A DNA stretch of 64,000 nt from contig CAYZXL010000010.1 in the NCBI GenBank assembly GCA_964482435.1, positions 55,371-119,370 of the forward strand, written 5' to 3'. The stretch is from CAYZXL01 sp964482435. GTDB lineage: Bacteria; Auribacterota; JABMQX01. Positions 43,590 to 52,574 of the stretch are shown piece by piece. The notes beneath the pieces are model-generated. The model was not told the origin of the DNA, made no database searches, and saw only the letters and a list, made by a program, of their open reading frames with translations. Position numbers and translations under genes: made by a program. Position 1 is the stretch's first letter, and every line of letters starts with the position of its first letter.

Positions 43590-44681
43590 ATGGCTGAAAA
43601 GAAAATAACAAGACGAGAGTTTGTTCGAGACGGCGCGATGGCGGCGGTCGGCATTGCGGCGGGCTTAGCAACCGGAGCACCCGCCCTCGGCGCCAAAGAG
43701 ACGAAGATTCTCAACTACAACGAGAACATGGAGTATCGCGCTCTCGGAAAGACCGGGCTGATGGCTTCCGCGGTCTGCCTCGGCGGACACTGGAAGCGCA
43801 TCAACCTCATGGCGCCCAGCGCTTTCAAGGGCGATGACTGGCTTGGTGCGAATCTCAACGACTCTGACTTCGTGAAGAATCGCGGCGAGGTTGTCAGCCG
43901 CTGCATCGAGCTTGGCATGAACTATATTGACTCGTGCACCATCGAGGAGGTGAAGACTTACAGCAGAGCCTTGAAAGGCCGTCGCGAGAAGATGTACCTC
44001 GGCTGCTCGTGGTATCAAAAGGAGATGCGAAACGATAATTTCCGCACGAAAGAGGCGCTTCTCAAGACGCTGGACGAGGGCTTGAAGGATGCCGGTCTCG
44101 ATTACGTGGACCTCTGGCGAATCACCATGCACGAGCAGAGCGGCAATCACACAAAGGCCGAGGTCGAGCAAATGATGAAGGCGCTCGAGGCGGCCAAGAA
44201 GCAGGGAAAGGCGCGCTTCACCGGCTTCTCCTCGCACGATCGCCCGCACATCAAATGGATGATTGAGACCTACCCGGAGATCGTTGACGTGGTTGTGACG
44301 CCCTACACCGCCAACACCAAAGAGCTCCCCAAAGATAGCCTCTTCGAGACGGTGAGGAAGCACAAGGTCGGCGTATTCGGAATCAAGCCCTTTGCCAGCA
44401 ATTCGCTCTTCAAGGGCGATAGCTCGCCGACGAGCTCGACGGCGGAAGAAGATGACAAGCGGGCCCGGTGGGCCATTCGCTGCATCCTCTCGAATGATGC
44501 AGTCACCGCGCCCATTCCGGGGTTGATCAACATTCACCAGGTGGACAACGTCACAAAAGCCGTCGGAGAGCGACGCCAGCTTGACGCCGCAGAACTTAGG
44601 CAGTTCGACGAGGCCGTCGCCGAGATGTGGGCGAAGCTGCCGGAAGAATATCAGTGGCTGCACGACTGGAAGTACGTGTAA
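43590..44681 (+). CDS. Tat-exported AKR-fold protein, catalytic tetrad missing
   Basis: A 363-residue paralogue of the 41234 protein with Tat signal TRREFVRDGAMAAVGIAAGL. The start of the barrel (YNENMEYRALGKTGLMASAV) is AKR-like. The Tyr position reads DSCTIEEVKTY and the Lys position MYLGCSWYQ, so the classic Tyr and Lys are absent. ITMHEQ keeps a His near the expected site, and a Cys and Trp sit close by. It is followed by a hairpin and then a tetrahaem cytochrome gene. Confidence 0.87.
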   Translation: MAEKKITRREFVRDGAMAAVGIAAGLATGAPALGAKETKILNYNENMEYRALGKTGLMASAVCLGGHWKRINLMAPSAFKGDDWLGANLNDSDFVKNRGEVVSRCIELGMNYIDSCTIEEVKTYSRALKGRREKMYLGCSWYQKEMRNDNFRTKEALLKTLDEGLKDAGLDYVDLWRITMHEQSGNHTKAEVEQMMKALEAAKKQGKARFTGFSSHDRPHIKWMIETYPEIVDVVVTPYTANTKELPKDSLFETVRKHKVGVFGIKPFASNSLFKGDSSPTSSTAEEDDKRARWAIRCILSNDAVTAPIPGLINIHQVDNVTKAVGERRQLDAAELRQFDEAVAEMWAKLPEEYQWLHDWKYV

Positions 44682-44710
44682 GCGAGGATTGAGGTTGGCG
44701 CATAGCGCTT

Positions 44711-44750
44711 CACGCGGGTGGCGCGGGCAGATGTCCCGCCCATCCGCGTG
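44711..44750. terminator. nested palindrome between AKR and cytochrome genes
   Basis: Outer arms CACGCGG and CCGCGTG enclose an inner GCGGG/CCCGC palindrome with GCAGAT in the loop region. It starts 29 bases after the AKR stop. The inner word resembles the AGA-loop hairpins at 11853-11892, so it may be the same repeat class serving as a transcript end. Confidence 0.4.
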
Positions 44751-44797
44751 ATTCTATCTGATTCAAGACGGTCGCGGTTGTCTGCAAAGGAAATCGC

Positions 44798-45298
44798 ATG
44801 AGGAATGGCGCGCTCGCAGTACTCTCGGCATCGGTGGTCCTGTCGCTCTTCTCATGCGTCCACAATCCGTCTCTCGACGAGAAACGTGCAGGGGCGCTCG
44901 CCACTCCCGGCGAAAAGCATGATGCTCCAGCACCGCCCAGGCAAACTACCGCCGACAATAGTTGGTGCCATGTGTGCCACATCAATTACGCCGAGGAGGA
45001 GCTTGCCGTAACACATGCGCGCGCCAACGTCGGCTGCGCGACATGCCACGGTGAGTCTTATGCCCACCGAGGCGACGAGGCAAACGTTACCCCACCCGAC
45101 ATCATGTACCCCAAGGAGAAGATTAACCCATCGTGCTTAAAGTGCCACGCTGCCGAGAAGCTCAGCGACGTTCACAAACCGTTCCTCGCGGGCACCGCCG
45201 AGGAAAAGTATTGCACCGATTGCCACGGCGATCACCGCCTCGCCTATCGCACGCAGCGCTGGGACAAGGCGACCGGCAAGCGCCTGAAGCAAGAATAG
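44798..45298 (+). CDS. tetrahaem cytochrome c lipoprotein
   Basis: A 166-residue exported cytochrome. The N-terminal hydrophobic segment ends at LFSC (C20), a plausible but imperfect lipobox. Four CxxCH motifs are at C57-H61, C80-H84, C113-H117 and C139-H143. Spacing and flanking residues (CHINYAEEELAVTHARA) match the haem domain of the 42408 fusion protein, so the two are paralogues. It probably accepts electrons outside the cytoplasmic membrane and needs the ResB/CcsA system for maturation. Confidence 0.92.
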   Translation: MRNGALAVLSASVVLSLFSCVHNPSLDEKRAGALATPGEKHDAPAPPRQTTADNSWCHVCHINYAEEELAVTHARANVGCATCHGESYAHRGDEANVTPPDIMYPKEKINPSCLKCHAAEKLSDVHKPFLAGTAEEKYCTDCHGDHRLAYRTQRWDKATGKRLKQE

Positions 45299-45612
45299 GC
45301 CGGCTCGTCCCGGATGAGACAAGCACCTCGGCCATTGCTCGAACGCCGTGCTCGTTCAACCGATTTTGGGATGCCTTTCTGCGCAAGAAAGTGAGCCGCA
45401 CAGTTCGCCGAGAGCGCAGCGGAGCCCCATCATCGTCCTGTTCATTCTCTGCGTCTTCTGCGTTCTCTGCGGTGAGTTCCCCATGCGACTGAGGGGTTTC
45501 ACAGAGGACATTTTGTGAATCGCACCGGAGCCGCCTACGTGATATGATTATTGAGTTCTCAGATTCGTTCAGGCGTTCATTTTAGCCAAACCTCAACACG
45601 GAGGTTCTCATC
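45299..45612. other. 314-base intergenic stretch with short tandem repeat
   Basis: No gene. At about 45444-45475 there is an imperfect tandem of the word TTCTCTGCG (variants with TCTTCTGCG and TTCTCTGCGG). The region ends with the ribosome-binding site of the following AKR gene. Confidence 0.5.
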
Positions 45613-46665
45613 ATGGCAGAAAAGAAAATGACCAGACGCGACTTCGTTCGAGATGGTGCGATGGCGGCAGTCGGCATTGCAGCAGGTCTCGTCGCCGCAA
45701 GACCTGTTGGCGGGCAGGAAAAGAAGGAAAGCTACCAGACCAGGATTCTCAACTACAACGAGAACATGGAGTACCGCAGGCTCGGCAGGACCGGCTTGAT
45801 GGTTTCGGCGGTGAGCCTCGGCGGGCACTGGAAGCGCTTGCCGGGAAACGAAGACCTCGTCAAGAACCGAACCGAGGTCGTCAGCAAGTGCATTGATTGC
45901 GGAATCAATTACGTGGATGCCTGCGCCGGAGATGAGGTCCAGGCCTATTCCAAAGCCCTGAAGGGCCGACGGGACAAGATGTATTTTGGCTATTCGTGGT
46001 ATGAGCGCGAGATGAGGTTTGCGGATTGGCGTACCGCTCAAAAGCTGATGGAGGGATTCGACGACGGTTTGAAGGAATGCAGGCTCGACTACGTGGACCT
46101 GTGGCGAATAACGTGCCATGAGCCGGGCGGGCAACACACTTTCGACGAGACCATGGAGTTCATCGAGGCGCTTCAGCAGGCGAAACAACAGGGCAAGGCC
46201 CGATTCACCGGAATCTCCTCCCACGACCGGAGATGGCTCGCTCACGTCATCAAGAATTTCCCCGAAATCGAGGTCATCCTTACTCCTTACACCGCCATGA
46301 CAAAGGAGAAGCCCAAAGACAGCCTCTTCGACGCCGTTCGGAAATACGACGTCGGGCTGTTCGGCATAAAGCCCTTTGCGAGCAATTCGCTCTTTCGTGG
46401 AAACAGCCAGCCGGGGAATCCGGCGGCAGGAGAAGACGATGACAGGGCGCGGCTCGCGTTGCGCTACATCCTCTCCAACGACGCAATGACCTCGCCGATC
46501 CCCGGCCTCATCAATAACCAGCAGGTGGATAACGTCGTTCGCGCCGTCAAGGAACGCCGACAACTCGACCTCGCGGAGAGAGCCAGGCTCGACACGATTG
46601 CAGACGAGATAAGGGCGAATCTCCCGCCGGAATACCAGTGGTTGAAGGACCACGAGTGGGTGTAG
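45613..46665 (+). CDS. Tat-exported AKR-fold protein, catalytic tetrad missing
   Basis: A 350-residue close paralogue of the 43590 protein with Tat signal TRRDFVRDGAMAAVGIAAGL. At the catalytic Tyr site it reads DACAGDEVQAY and at the Lys site MYFGYSWYE, so Tyr and Lys are again missing, while ITCHEPG keeps a His. GLFGIKPFASNSLF and SNDAMTSPIPGLINN correspond to the cofactor side of the barrel. Unlike its two relatives it has no cytochrome gene after it. Confidence 0.87.
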   Translation: MAEKKMTRRDFVRDGAMAAVGIAAGLVAARPVGGQEKKESYQTRILNYNENMEYRRLGRTGLMVSAVSLGGHWKRLPGNEDLVKNRTEVVSKCIDCGINYVDACAGDEVQAYSKALKGRRDKMYFGYSWYEREMRFADWRTAQKLMEGFDDGLKECRLDYVDLWRITCHEPGGQHTFDETMEFIEALQQAKQQGKARFTGISSHDRRWLAHVIKNFPEIEVILTPYTAMTKEKPKDSLFDAVRKYDVGLFGIKPFASNSLFRGNSQPGNPAAGEDDDRARLALRYILSNDAMTSPIPGLINNQQVDNVVRAVKERRQLDLAERARLDTIADEIRANLPPEYQWLKDHEWV

Positions 46666-46713
46666 GTCACTGATTCGCAGCCACAGTCGCCATCACAATC
46701 TAATGGGGGCGGT

Positions 46714-46932
46714 ATGAAGAAGGTTAAACGGCAACTTGTTGTTGAGGGCGGGACAGCGGTGGCAGTTATCCTCGCCATTGATGACTATCAGGAGATGCTC
46801 GAACGCCTCGAAGACCTCCACGACCTTAAGATGCTCCAGGAGATGAGAAAAAAGCCTCTGAGGTTTCGAAAACTGGAGGACTTTCTCACGGAGCGGCGCC
46901 CCCGCGGAGCTCGGCTTGCCCGGGGAGCGTAG
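46714..46932 (+). CDS. orphan Phd/YefM-like antitoxin-type protein
   Basis: A 72-residue protein with a short beta-strand start and the motif GTAVAVILAIDDYQEMLERLEDL, close in form to the Phd/YefM antitoxin pattern (G-x-P-V-A-V-L-(I/L)-S-x-E-D-Y). A basic tail follows. Antitoxins of this type bind DNA and neutralise a RelE- or Doc-like toxin, but no toxin gene lies on either side. It could be an orphan or a solitary regulator. Confidence 0.6.
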   Translation: MKKVKRQLVVEGGTAVAVILAIDDYQEMLERLEDLHDLKMLQEMRKKPLRFRKLEDFLTERRPRGARLARGA

Positions 46933-46967
46933 CCGTCGGGCCGCGTGTCTCTGTTTACCTCGCGCGG

Positions 46968-47756
46968 CTATCGCACTCCGAGTTTCAGGTGGCGCCTTGA
47001 CGTGCACTTGAGGCAGCGGATGCACTCGGGGCTGTTCATCTGGGTGACGGGGTGTATCTCGACAGGGCAATCCCTCGCGCACAAGCCGCAGTCGTTGCAG
47101 TCCTCCTTCGTCAACCGTATCCTGAAAAGCGAGACCCGGTTGAAGAGGGCGAAAATTGCACCGAGCGGACACAATAGGCGGCAAAAACCTCGGCTTACGG
47201 CCACTACCAGGAGCAGGACTCCCACCAGAATCGCAACCCTGATGACAAAAGCCGACAGAACGCCCGAAGATACACCCATAATCCTCCACGGGATTGACGA
47301 CTCAAGGGTCGCTGCGGGGCAGAGCCGGCAGAACGTCAGCGGAGATTCCGGGAAAAAGAAAGGCACCATCCCGACGAGGGCAATTAGAACGAGGTACTTG
47401 ACGTAACCCAGTCTCGGCGGTGGCGTCAGCTTTTTTGACGGAATTTTATAGAGACCGTCCTGGAGAAGTCCGAACGGACAAAGCCAGCCGCAGACAAGTC
47501 TCCCTCCAATAATCCCCGCAAGACCAAGAATCCCGATCGCCACGAAGGGGAGAATTCTGAGCGACGCAAAATTGACCAGGACGCCTATGGGGCATGCAAA
47601 AACCGCGGCGGGGCAAGAGTGGCAATTAAGAGCTGGAATGCATATCGAACGGAGGCGGAAGAAGTAAGCGTTGAGGAATAGTGCTGACGCCCCCTGACTC
47701 CAAACCTGAGCCCTGACCTTTTTTATTGCTGTGATTATGGAACCCATAATCGCCAT
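46968..47756 (-). CDS. NapH-like membrane protein with [4Fe-4S] domains
   Basis: A 262-residue polytopic membrane protein of the NapH/NosR/CcoG-like group. Membrane-side Cys motifs include CGWLCPFG, FCRLCPAA and CRLLCPLG. The C-terminus carries ferredoxin motifs CNDCGLCARDCP and CIRCLKC, the second one incomplete. Such proteins pass electrons from quinol to periplasmic or cytoplasmic acceptors. It is 9 bases downstream of a small membrane-anchored gene and downstream of a BadF-type ATPase, so it could feed electrons to that system. Confidence 0.88.
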   Translation of the reverse strand: MAIMGSIITAIKKVRAQVWSQGASALFLNAYFFRLRSICIPALNCHSCPAAVFACPIGVLVNFASLRILPFVAIGILGLAGIIGGRLVCGWLCPFGLLQDGLYKIPSKKLTPPPRLGYVKYLVLIALVGMVPFFFPESPLTFCRLCPAATLESSIPWRIMGVSSGVLSAFVIRVAILVGVLLLVVAVSRGFCRLLCPLGAIFALFNRVSLFRIRLTKEDCNDCGLCARDCPVEIHPVTQMNSPECIRCLKCTSRRHLKLGVR

Positions 47757-47765
47757 CGGTTAAAT

Positions 47766-48017
47766 TCAGGTAGGACAGGGCTTGGCGGTTGTTCCCGTTC
47801 CAGCGGCGTCTCCGGGGAGAGCGGCGCTAAGGACGAACCTGCCGTCCTCTCCTCGCTTAACGCTGTCGGTCAAGCTGTATTCGATGACGGCAAACTCGCT
47901 TTTCTCGCCGGCCGCGACGGGAAAACGCACTTTCAGGACGGAGAATACAAGGAGGCCGGAGAATAACACAACCCCTGCAAGAACCAGCAAAAACCTTCTT
48001 GTGCCTTTCTCTCTCAT
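47766..48017 (-). CDS. small membrane-anchored protein
   Basis: An 83-residue protein with a single N-terminal transmembrane helix (about 9-28) and an exported tail ending in a Cys-Pro motif (KPCPT). It has no known domain. The spacing of 9 bases to the Fe-S membrane protein gene suggests one transcript and a joint function. Confidence 0.6.
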   Translation of the reverse strand: MREKGTRRFLLVLAGVVLFSGLLVFSVLKVRFPVAAGEKSEFAVIEYSLTDSVKRGEDGRFVLSAALPGDAAGTGTTAKPCPT

Positions 48018-48142
48018 TCTGTCACAACTGTCGGTGTTCTTACGAGAAGGAAACTAACATCCCACCCCCTGTCTTATTTCACTACTCTTTTAGCACAACA
48101 ATTGTCCGCTGACAAGAAGAATTTCGCGCATCTTGCCGGCGC

Positions 48143-48940
48143 TTAAGGCTTTTGCGCGCGCCCGCCCCGAAGTTGTCGGGCGGCTAAAAGCGCTGCTCCG
48201 AGCGCTCCTGTCATCTGCGGATTCGGTGCGACCGATATGGCTTGCCCCAGGGCTGCCTCCAGCGCCTTATCCATCCCCGGAATCATCGCCACGCCGCCAG
48301 TGAACACGACCGGCGGACGGATGTTTCGCCCGGCCATGACAGACACACGCGTCGCGATTGACGCCTGCACGCCTGCCGCGATGTCCTCTGCCGCGATGCC
48401 GGAGGCGAGCAGTCCGATGATTTCCGTCTCGGCGAAGACGGCGCACATGCTGCTGATTGCCGCGGGCTTCTCGCTGAGTTTCGCCATTTCGCCGAGCTTC
48501 TGAAGCCCCACCTCCAGGCGATGCGCCACCAGCTCAAGAAATCGCCCGGTGCCCGCCGCGCACCTGTCGTTCATCGCAAAATCATAGACGAGACCATCGC
48601 TGTTCAGCCGCAGAAACTTGCTATCCTGTCCTCCGATCTCGATGACTGTCATTGCGTCCGGCATCAGACGGTGAACGCCACACCCGTGGCAGGTTATCTC
48701 CGTAATCGTCGTGTCCGCGAAGCTCACTCCGTTGCGTGCATACCCCGTCGCCACGGTTCGAGAAACGTTCCCAGCATCGAAGCCGCCGCGTTCAAGCACG
48801 CCCTCGAACAGATGCAACGCAATGGCGCCATGGTCAACGCCCTGGTCAGCGACTCCGGATGCCATAACCTCTGAGGTTTCCGCGTCCATGAGCACGACCT
48901 TGACGGCTCTTGATCCTGCGTCTATTCCAACACAGAGCAT
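48143..48940 (-). CDS. BadF/HgdC-type activator ATPase
   Basis: A 265-residue ASKHA-fold ATPase of the activator family that drives electrons into 2-hydroxyacyl-CoA dehydratases, benzoyl-CoA reductases and related double-cubane enzymes. VGIDAGSRAVKVVLMD is the phosphate-1 motif and VIEIGGQDSKFLRL the second. MNDRCAAGTGRFLE with C at about 130 and SSMCAVFAETEI with C at about 166 supply the cluster ligands bridging the homodimer. It overlaps the upstream dehydratase gene by 19 bases. Confidence 0.94.
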   Translation of the reverse strand: MLCVGIDAGSRAVKVVLMDAETSEVMASGVADQGVDHGAIALHLFEGVLERGGFDAGNVSRTVATGYARNGVSFADTTITEITCHGCGVHRLMPDAMTVIEIGGQDSKFLRLNSDGLVYDFAMNDRCAAGTGRFLELVAHRLEVGLQKLGEMAKLSEKPAAISSMCAVFAETEIIGLLASGIAAEDIAAGVQASIATRVSVMAGRNIRPPVVFTGGVAMIPGMDKALEAALGQAISVAPNPQMTGALGAALLAARQLRGGRAQKP

Positions 48941-50319
48941 GGTCTCCTCAGTTCCTTTGCCGTTTCTATCAACGCCTCCAGCCGCGTCCGCAAGCCCGGC
49001 TGGATCGAGTCAGATACGGGGGGTACTTCGATTTCCAGCACCGGCAGCCCCAATTCCGAACGAACCGTTTCCCCGATAATCATTCCCTCCGTCGCGCAGT
49101 GGCTTGCGCCGGGAATTCGAGAGATGACCACTGCTTCTGACCCAAAGGCGCGAATGTCCGAGCATATTCGCGCCGCCCTGTCAGCCGCTGCCCCGATCAT
49201 CGGGTCTGCAATCGCCATCCGAGCCAGCGCCTCCATCGGCGGCAAATCCTCCGGAATCTCGTCGAGAGCGTGAGTGAAGAGGTATTCCGTCCCGCATATT
49301 CTTCCGCCGCACTCTTCAAGCAGGTTCATGGCACGCAAGTCCGCCACCGGGTTGACCCAGAAGACCCGCACGGCTTCTCGGCCGAGAACTCCTCTTCGCC
49401 CCGCGATACGCGCCTTGACTTCATTCAGCAACCCCTTCAGAACGTCAATTGTCTCCTCCTGGTCGGAGCAGAAATGGATGGCGAGCATTTCGGCAATCAG
49501 CATCTCAAGTGCAGGAAGAGGACATATATCCGCAGTGAATGTCAATCGCCTGAGTTCCCTTAGCAGCCGTCGAACCCGGTTCGCTCGCCTGATCCCTGCG
49601 GCTAACACGTCGTCATCGAGCGTTGCTCCCGCGAAGGTTTCCAGAACCTGCCCGATGCGCTCAAGCTCTCCTTTGACAAAGGCGACCTGCGACTTCGGAG
49701 CAATGAACCCGCCGGGTAATTCAAGACTTTCCTCGTCGGGGTCAGGCCGGCGCCGGTTCGGAATCTCCCACCACAGAATCGGATACCCAAGTCCGTTCAG
49801 GCGCTGGGCGACCGCCGAAAAATCGTCGCACGTCGCACCCACGCTGCAAATCAAGATATCCGGTCTCGGGAAATGTGCTTCGGTGATGAAGGCGCCGAGC
49901 ATAGCGCGCACCGGGCAGAACGACTCGTCCATTCCCAAGGAGTCTGCAACGCCGAACAGTCCCTCGCTCAGTTCCATCACGCAGGGAATCCACCACGCCC
50001 CGTCCGGATAGAAGGCGACCACGTTTGGTAGAGAGTACGCCATCACGGGAACGGTCCCGAGGTCCTTCATTGTGCCGACAATCTTCTTGCCTCTGGCGCG
50101 TGCCTCGCGCAAACGGTCCTCCTCGGTGAGAAGGAAGTTCCACAGCCGCAGCGACGCCGCAGAATTGTCGTATCGTAGACTCAGAAGCCGGAGGTCTCCG
50201 TCCTCGACGTGGCGGCGCAGAGGCCCTCCGTACGGTGGCTCAGGCATTCCTGCCCGGCGCAGCTCGATATATAGTCTGTCCCATTCGTCGAGCGTGATTC
50301 GTCCTGGTTCGTGGTTCAT
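48922..50319 (-). CDS. 2-hydroxyacyl-CoA dehydratase-family protein (component D-like)
   Basis: About 465 residues. The family Cys motifs are present: VMAYSLPNVVAFYP, GMDESFCPVRAMLGAF, CSVGATCDDFSAVAQ and GASHCATEGMIIGET, as is the C-terminal EVPPVSDSIQPGLRTRLEAL. The ATG at 50319 overlaps the stop of the preceding gene by 4 bases; an extension to 50454 is an Arg-rich artefact. It is one of three members of this family in a row, served by one activator ATPase. The substrate is unknown. Confidence 0.88.
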   Translation of the reverse strand: MNHEPGRITLDEWDRLYIELRRAGMPEPPYGGPLRRHVEDGDLRLLSLRYDNSAASLRLWNFLLTEEDRLREARARGKKIVGTMKDLGTVPVMAYSLPNVVAFYPDGAWWIPCVMELSEGLFGVADSLGMDESFCPVRAMLGAFITEAHFPRPDILICSVGATCDDFSAVAQRLNGLGYPILWWEIPNRRRPDPDEESLELPGGFIAPKSQVAFVKGELERIGQVLETFAGATLDDDVLAAGIRRANRVRRLLRELRRLTFTADICPLPALEMLIAEMLAIHFCSDQEETIDVLKGLLNEVKARIAGRRGVLGREAVRVFWVNPVADLRAMNLLEECGGRICGTEYLFTHALDEIPEDLPPMEALARMAIADPMIGAAADRAARICSDIRAFGSEAVVISRIPGASHCATEGMIIGETVRSELGLPVLEIEVPPVSDSIQPGLRTRLEALIETAKELRRPCSVLE

Positions 50320-51305
50320 TTCAGCACTGCCACAAAGGATTGAATTCTGGATGCCGAGCGAGCGTCTGGCTCGTCGTCGCCAACGTCGAGGTCGAGAACT
50401 GGCACGTTCGCCCACTCTTTCATGCGCAGCACTTCCGCGTGCCACGTGTCGCACCAGAGGTAACGACGGAGAATGATGCCGCGAACACCCCTTTCTGCGA
50501 TTTTCGTCCTGAGCCAGCGATAAAGCTCGCTGTTAGGCCGGCGAAAGGCGTCAGGGATGCTCCCGAAATAGGCATCCGCAAGTTCCATCATCGGCTCTTC
50601 CTGAAGGCGTCGTCGGTCGAAGGAACGGGGCATCGTCCGCTCGCCGGTCTCGGTCGCATCTAAGACCACCTCTCCGCCCGCCTCCTCGACGAAACCGAAA
50701 ATGTCGAAGTGGTTCGCCAGCATCGGCCCGCCGACGAGAGCAACCGGCACACCCCGCGCGGTAACCGGCCCTCCGGGCCGGATGCGCGTCGTCGAGCCAT
50801 TCCCGTGAAAGTTCGCCACCGCCTCGCTGAATTCTCGGGCGGTAAGACGGCCGCGCGCGTCACGGATACTGGCATGCTTCTCATCGTATTGCCGCATAAC
50901 TTCAGCCAGCTCAGCCAGCGACGGGCACTTCCCACCAAGTCGCACCAGAAACCGGCCGAGCCGCGCCAGTTCGGAGATGTAAAGCCGATGAGCGCTTGCA
51001 CTCTGCCATGTGGTCGGCACGTGCATGAGAAAGACCGGAAGCCTTGATTGTCGCGCAATCAGCTCGCCGACGCGTCGCATCTGGTCGCATAGAGTCGTGA
51101 CAATGATCGCCGCAGCATCGGCTTCCGCCTGAGCACGGTTCATAAAGCACAGGGCGAAAGGGCACATGCCGGACATACTTCCCGCTGCCGAACCCGCATC
51201 TGGTGATTCAAGGAGAAGTCTGCGCGGCCGCATGTCATGGGCTGCAATCCATTCGGCAGGAACGAAAGGGCAGACGTAAATTATCGTCTTCATCCCTGGC
51301 TGCAA
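50316..51305 (-). CDS. 2-hydroxyacyl-CoA dehydratase-family protein
   Basis: A 329-residue member of the BcrC/HgdB-like family. Cys motifs are YVCPFVPAEWIAAHDM, GMCPFALCFMN, VTTLCDQMRR and RRYLWCDTWHAEVLRM, which give the [4Fe-4S] or double-cubane ligands. It overlaps the upstream gene by 16 bases and the downstream one by 4. Without a CoA ligase or CoA transferase nearby, the classic 2-hydroxyacyl-CoA role is not secure. Confidence 0.88.
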   Translation of the reverse strand: MQPGMKTIIYVCPFVPAEWIAAHDMRPRRLLLESPDAGSAAGSMSGMCPFALCFMNRAQAEADAAAIIVTTLCDQMRRVGELIARQSRLPVFLMHVPTTWQSASAHRLYISELARLGRFLVRLGGKCPSLAELAEVMRQYDEKHASIRDARGRLTAREFSEAVANFHGNGSTTRIRPGGPVTARGVPVALVGGPMLANHFDIFGFVEEAGGEVVLDATETGERTMPRSFDRRRLQEEPMMELADAYFGSIPDAFRRPNSELYRWLRTKIAERGVRGIILRRYLWCDTWHAEVLRMKEWANVPVLDLDVGDDEPDARSASRIQSFVAVLK

Positions 51306-52558
51306 CTCGACACCTCTGAATTGCGGCCCCGAACGGTTTCAAAAAGCGCCTCCACCCGAACCGCGATTCGCGCAGAATCCGACGGGGAATAGTCCGTCTG
51401 GATACGGAGATACGGAATTCCCAGTTCTTCCTCCGCCAGCCTCTTGACCCGATAGCTCTCGACGTCATACGTCAGACACGCTTGCCAGATAAGTTCGATG
51501 ATGCATTGGGGCCGATACTCGGCGGCAAGGTTTCTCAGGACTTCAATCCGACGATCATTCCTCGTCATGACGGAGCAGTGGAGCTTGTAGTATTTTTCCG
51601 CGAGTGCGCGTATCGGGTCATCCGCCTTTTCCTCCACATCGTCGAGGATCGGTTTAAGCCCCGTGCAGTTCTCCATGCAAACGACCAGCCCGCCGTGCTC
51701 CTCGATGATGTCGAGGACGCGTTCCGCGCCGTGAACCAGCGGCACGCCCGTCATTAGAACCCGAACTCGCGACGACAGCTCTGGACGAGCCGAGCCGTTT
51801 CCGAAAATCTCCAGCGTTTTCTCGTACTGCTCAAAGTCCGCGGGAATGCCGGAGATGTTGCTCTTCAAGTCGAGCAGTTGCCGACCAGTCAACGGAGGAC
51901 TATCACTTCTCATCAGCGCCGAAAGTTCCCTACGGAGATGTCGCTCCCGGTTCATAACACCGATTGCTTCTCGAACCGCTTCATTAGTGATTTCGACGCA
52001 GAACCGCTTCTCCAGCTCCGCCTTGAACTTCCGTAGCTCGCCGACCCAGTACTCCAGCGCCTCGCTATCGTTCTCCCTCTGGGGCAACTCCAGGACGTAC
52101 ATCGGACGGGATTCCGCCATCAACTCGTACATCTTCTTTTTCCCGTCGCAGGTTGTCTCCGCAACAACGAGGTCTGCCATTTCGAGGAAGGGATTCGACC
52201 GCTGGACATGGTAACCATAGGTAGATTTAATGAGCGGGCAGAGGTTCGCGGGGAGATATTCCTCCGCCGCGGGAATCGTCTTTCCCGAGCCACCACACAG
52301 GCACACTGGAACGCCCCCCGCCGCCATGATCAGTTCCCGCGGCGTGTACTCGCACATGATTCCCACGATTCGCCGACCGCCTGCCTTCGCCGCACGGGCG
52401 TACTCCAGGCAGTTTTTTATCATGTTGCCGAACCACGTCAGCGGACACTCGACCGCCTCACTCGACGAGCGCGCCGTTGACGCGCATGGGGAATCCGGCG
52501 GGGAACAAGGGTCCGCGGACTTCACTTCAACTTCCTTTTTGTCGAAGCACTTTCCCAT
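51290..52558 (-). CDS. 2-hydroxyacyl-CoA dehydratase-family protein (HgdB-like)
   Basis: About 422 residues and the most canonical of the three. It has CEYTPRELIMAAGGVPVCL, ANLCPLIKS, ETTCDGKKKMYE, WQACLTYDVESYRVK and the typical C-terminal QTDYSPSDSARIAVRVEAL. The ATG at 52558 has GGAGG 7 bases upstream. It overlaps the next gene by 16 bases and starts 16 bases after a methyltransferase gene, giving a five-gene unit with the activator. Confidence 0.9.
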   Translation of the reverse strand: MGKCFDKKEVEVKSADPCSPPDSPCASTARSSSEAVECPLTWFGNMIKNCLEYARAAKAGGRRIVGIMCEYTPRELIMAAGGVPVCLCGGSGKTIPAAEEYLPANLCPLIKSTYGYHVQRSNPFLEMADLVVAETTCDGKKKMYELMAESRPMYVLELPQRENDSEALEYWVGELRKFKAELEKRFCVEITNEAVREAIGVMNRERHLRRELSALMRSDSPPLTGRQLLDLKSNISGIPADFEQYEKTLEIFGNGSARPELSSRVRVLMTGVPLVHGAERVLDIIEEHGGLVVCMENCTGLKPILDDVEEKADDPIRALAEKYYKLHCSVMTRNDRRIEVLRNLAAEYRPQCIIELIWQACLTYDVESYRVKRLAEEELGIPYLRIQTDYSPSDSARIAVRVEALFETVRGRNSEVSSCSQG

Positions 52559-52574
52559 TGTGCACCTCCATTGG

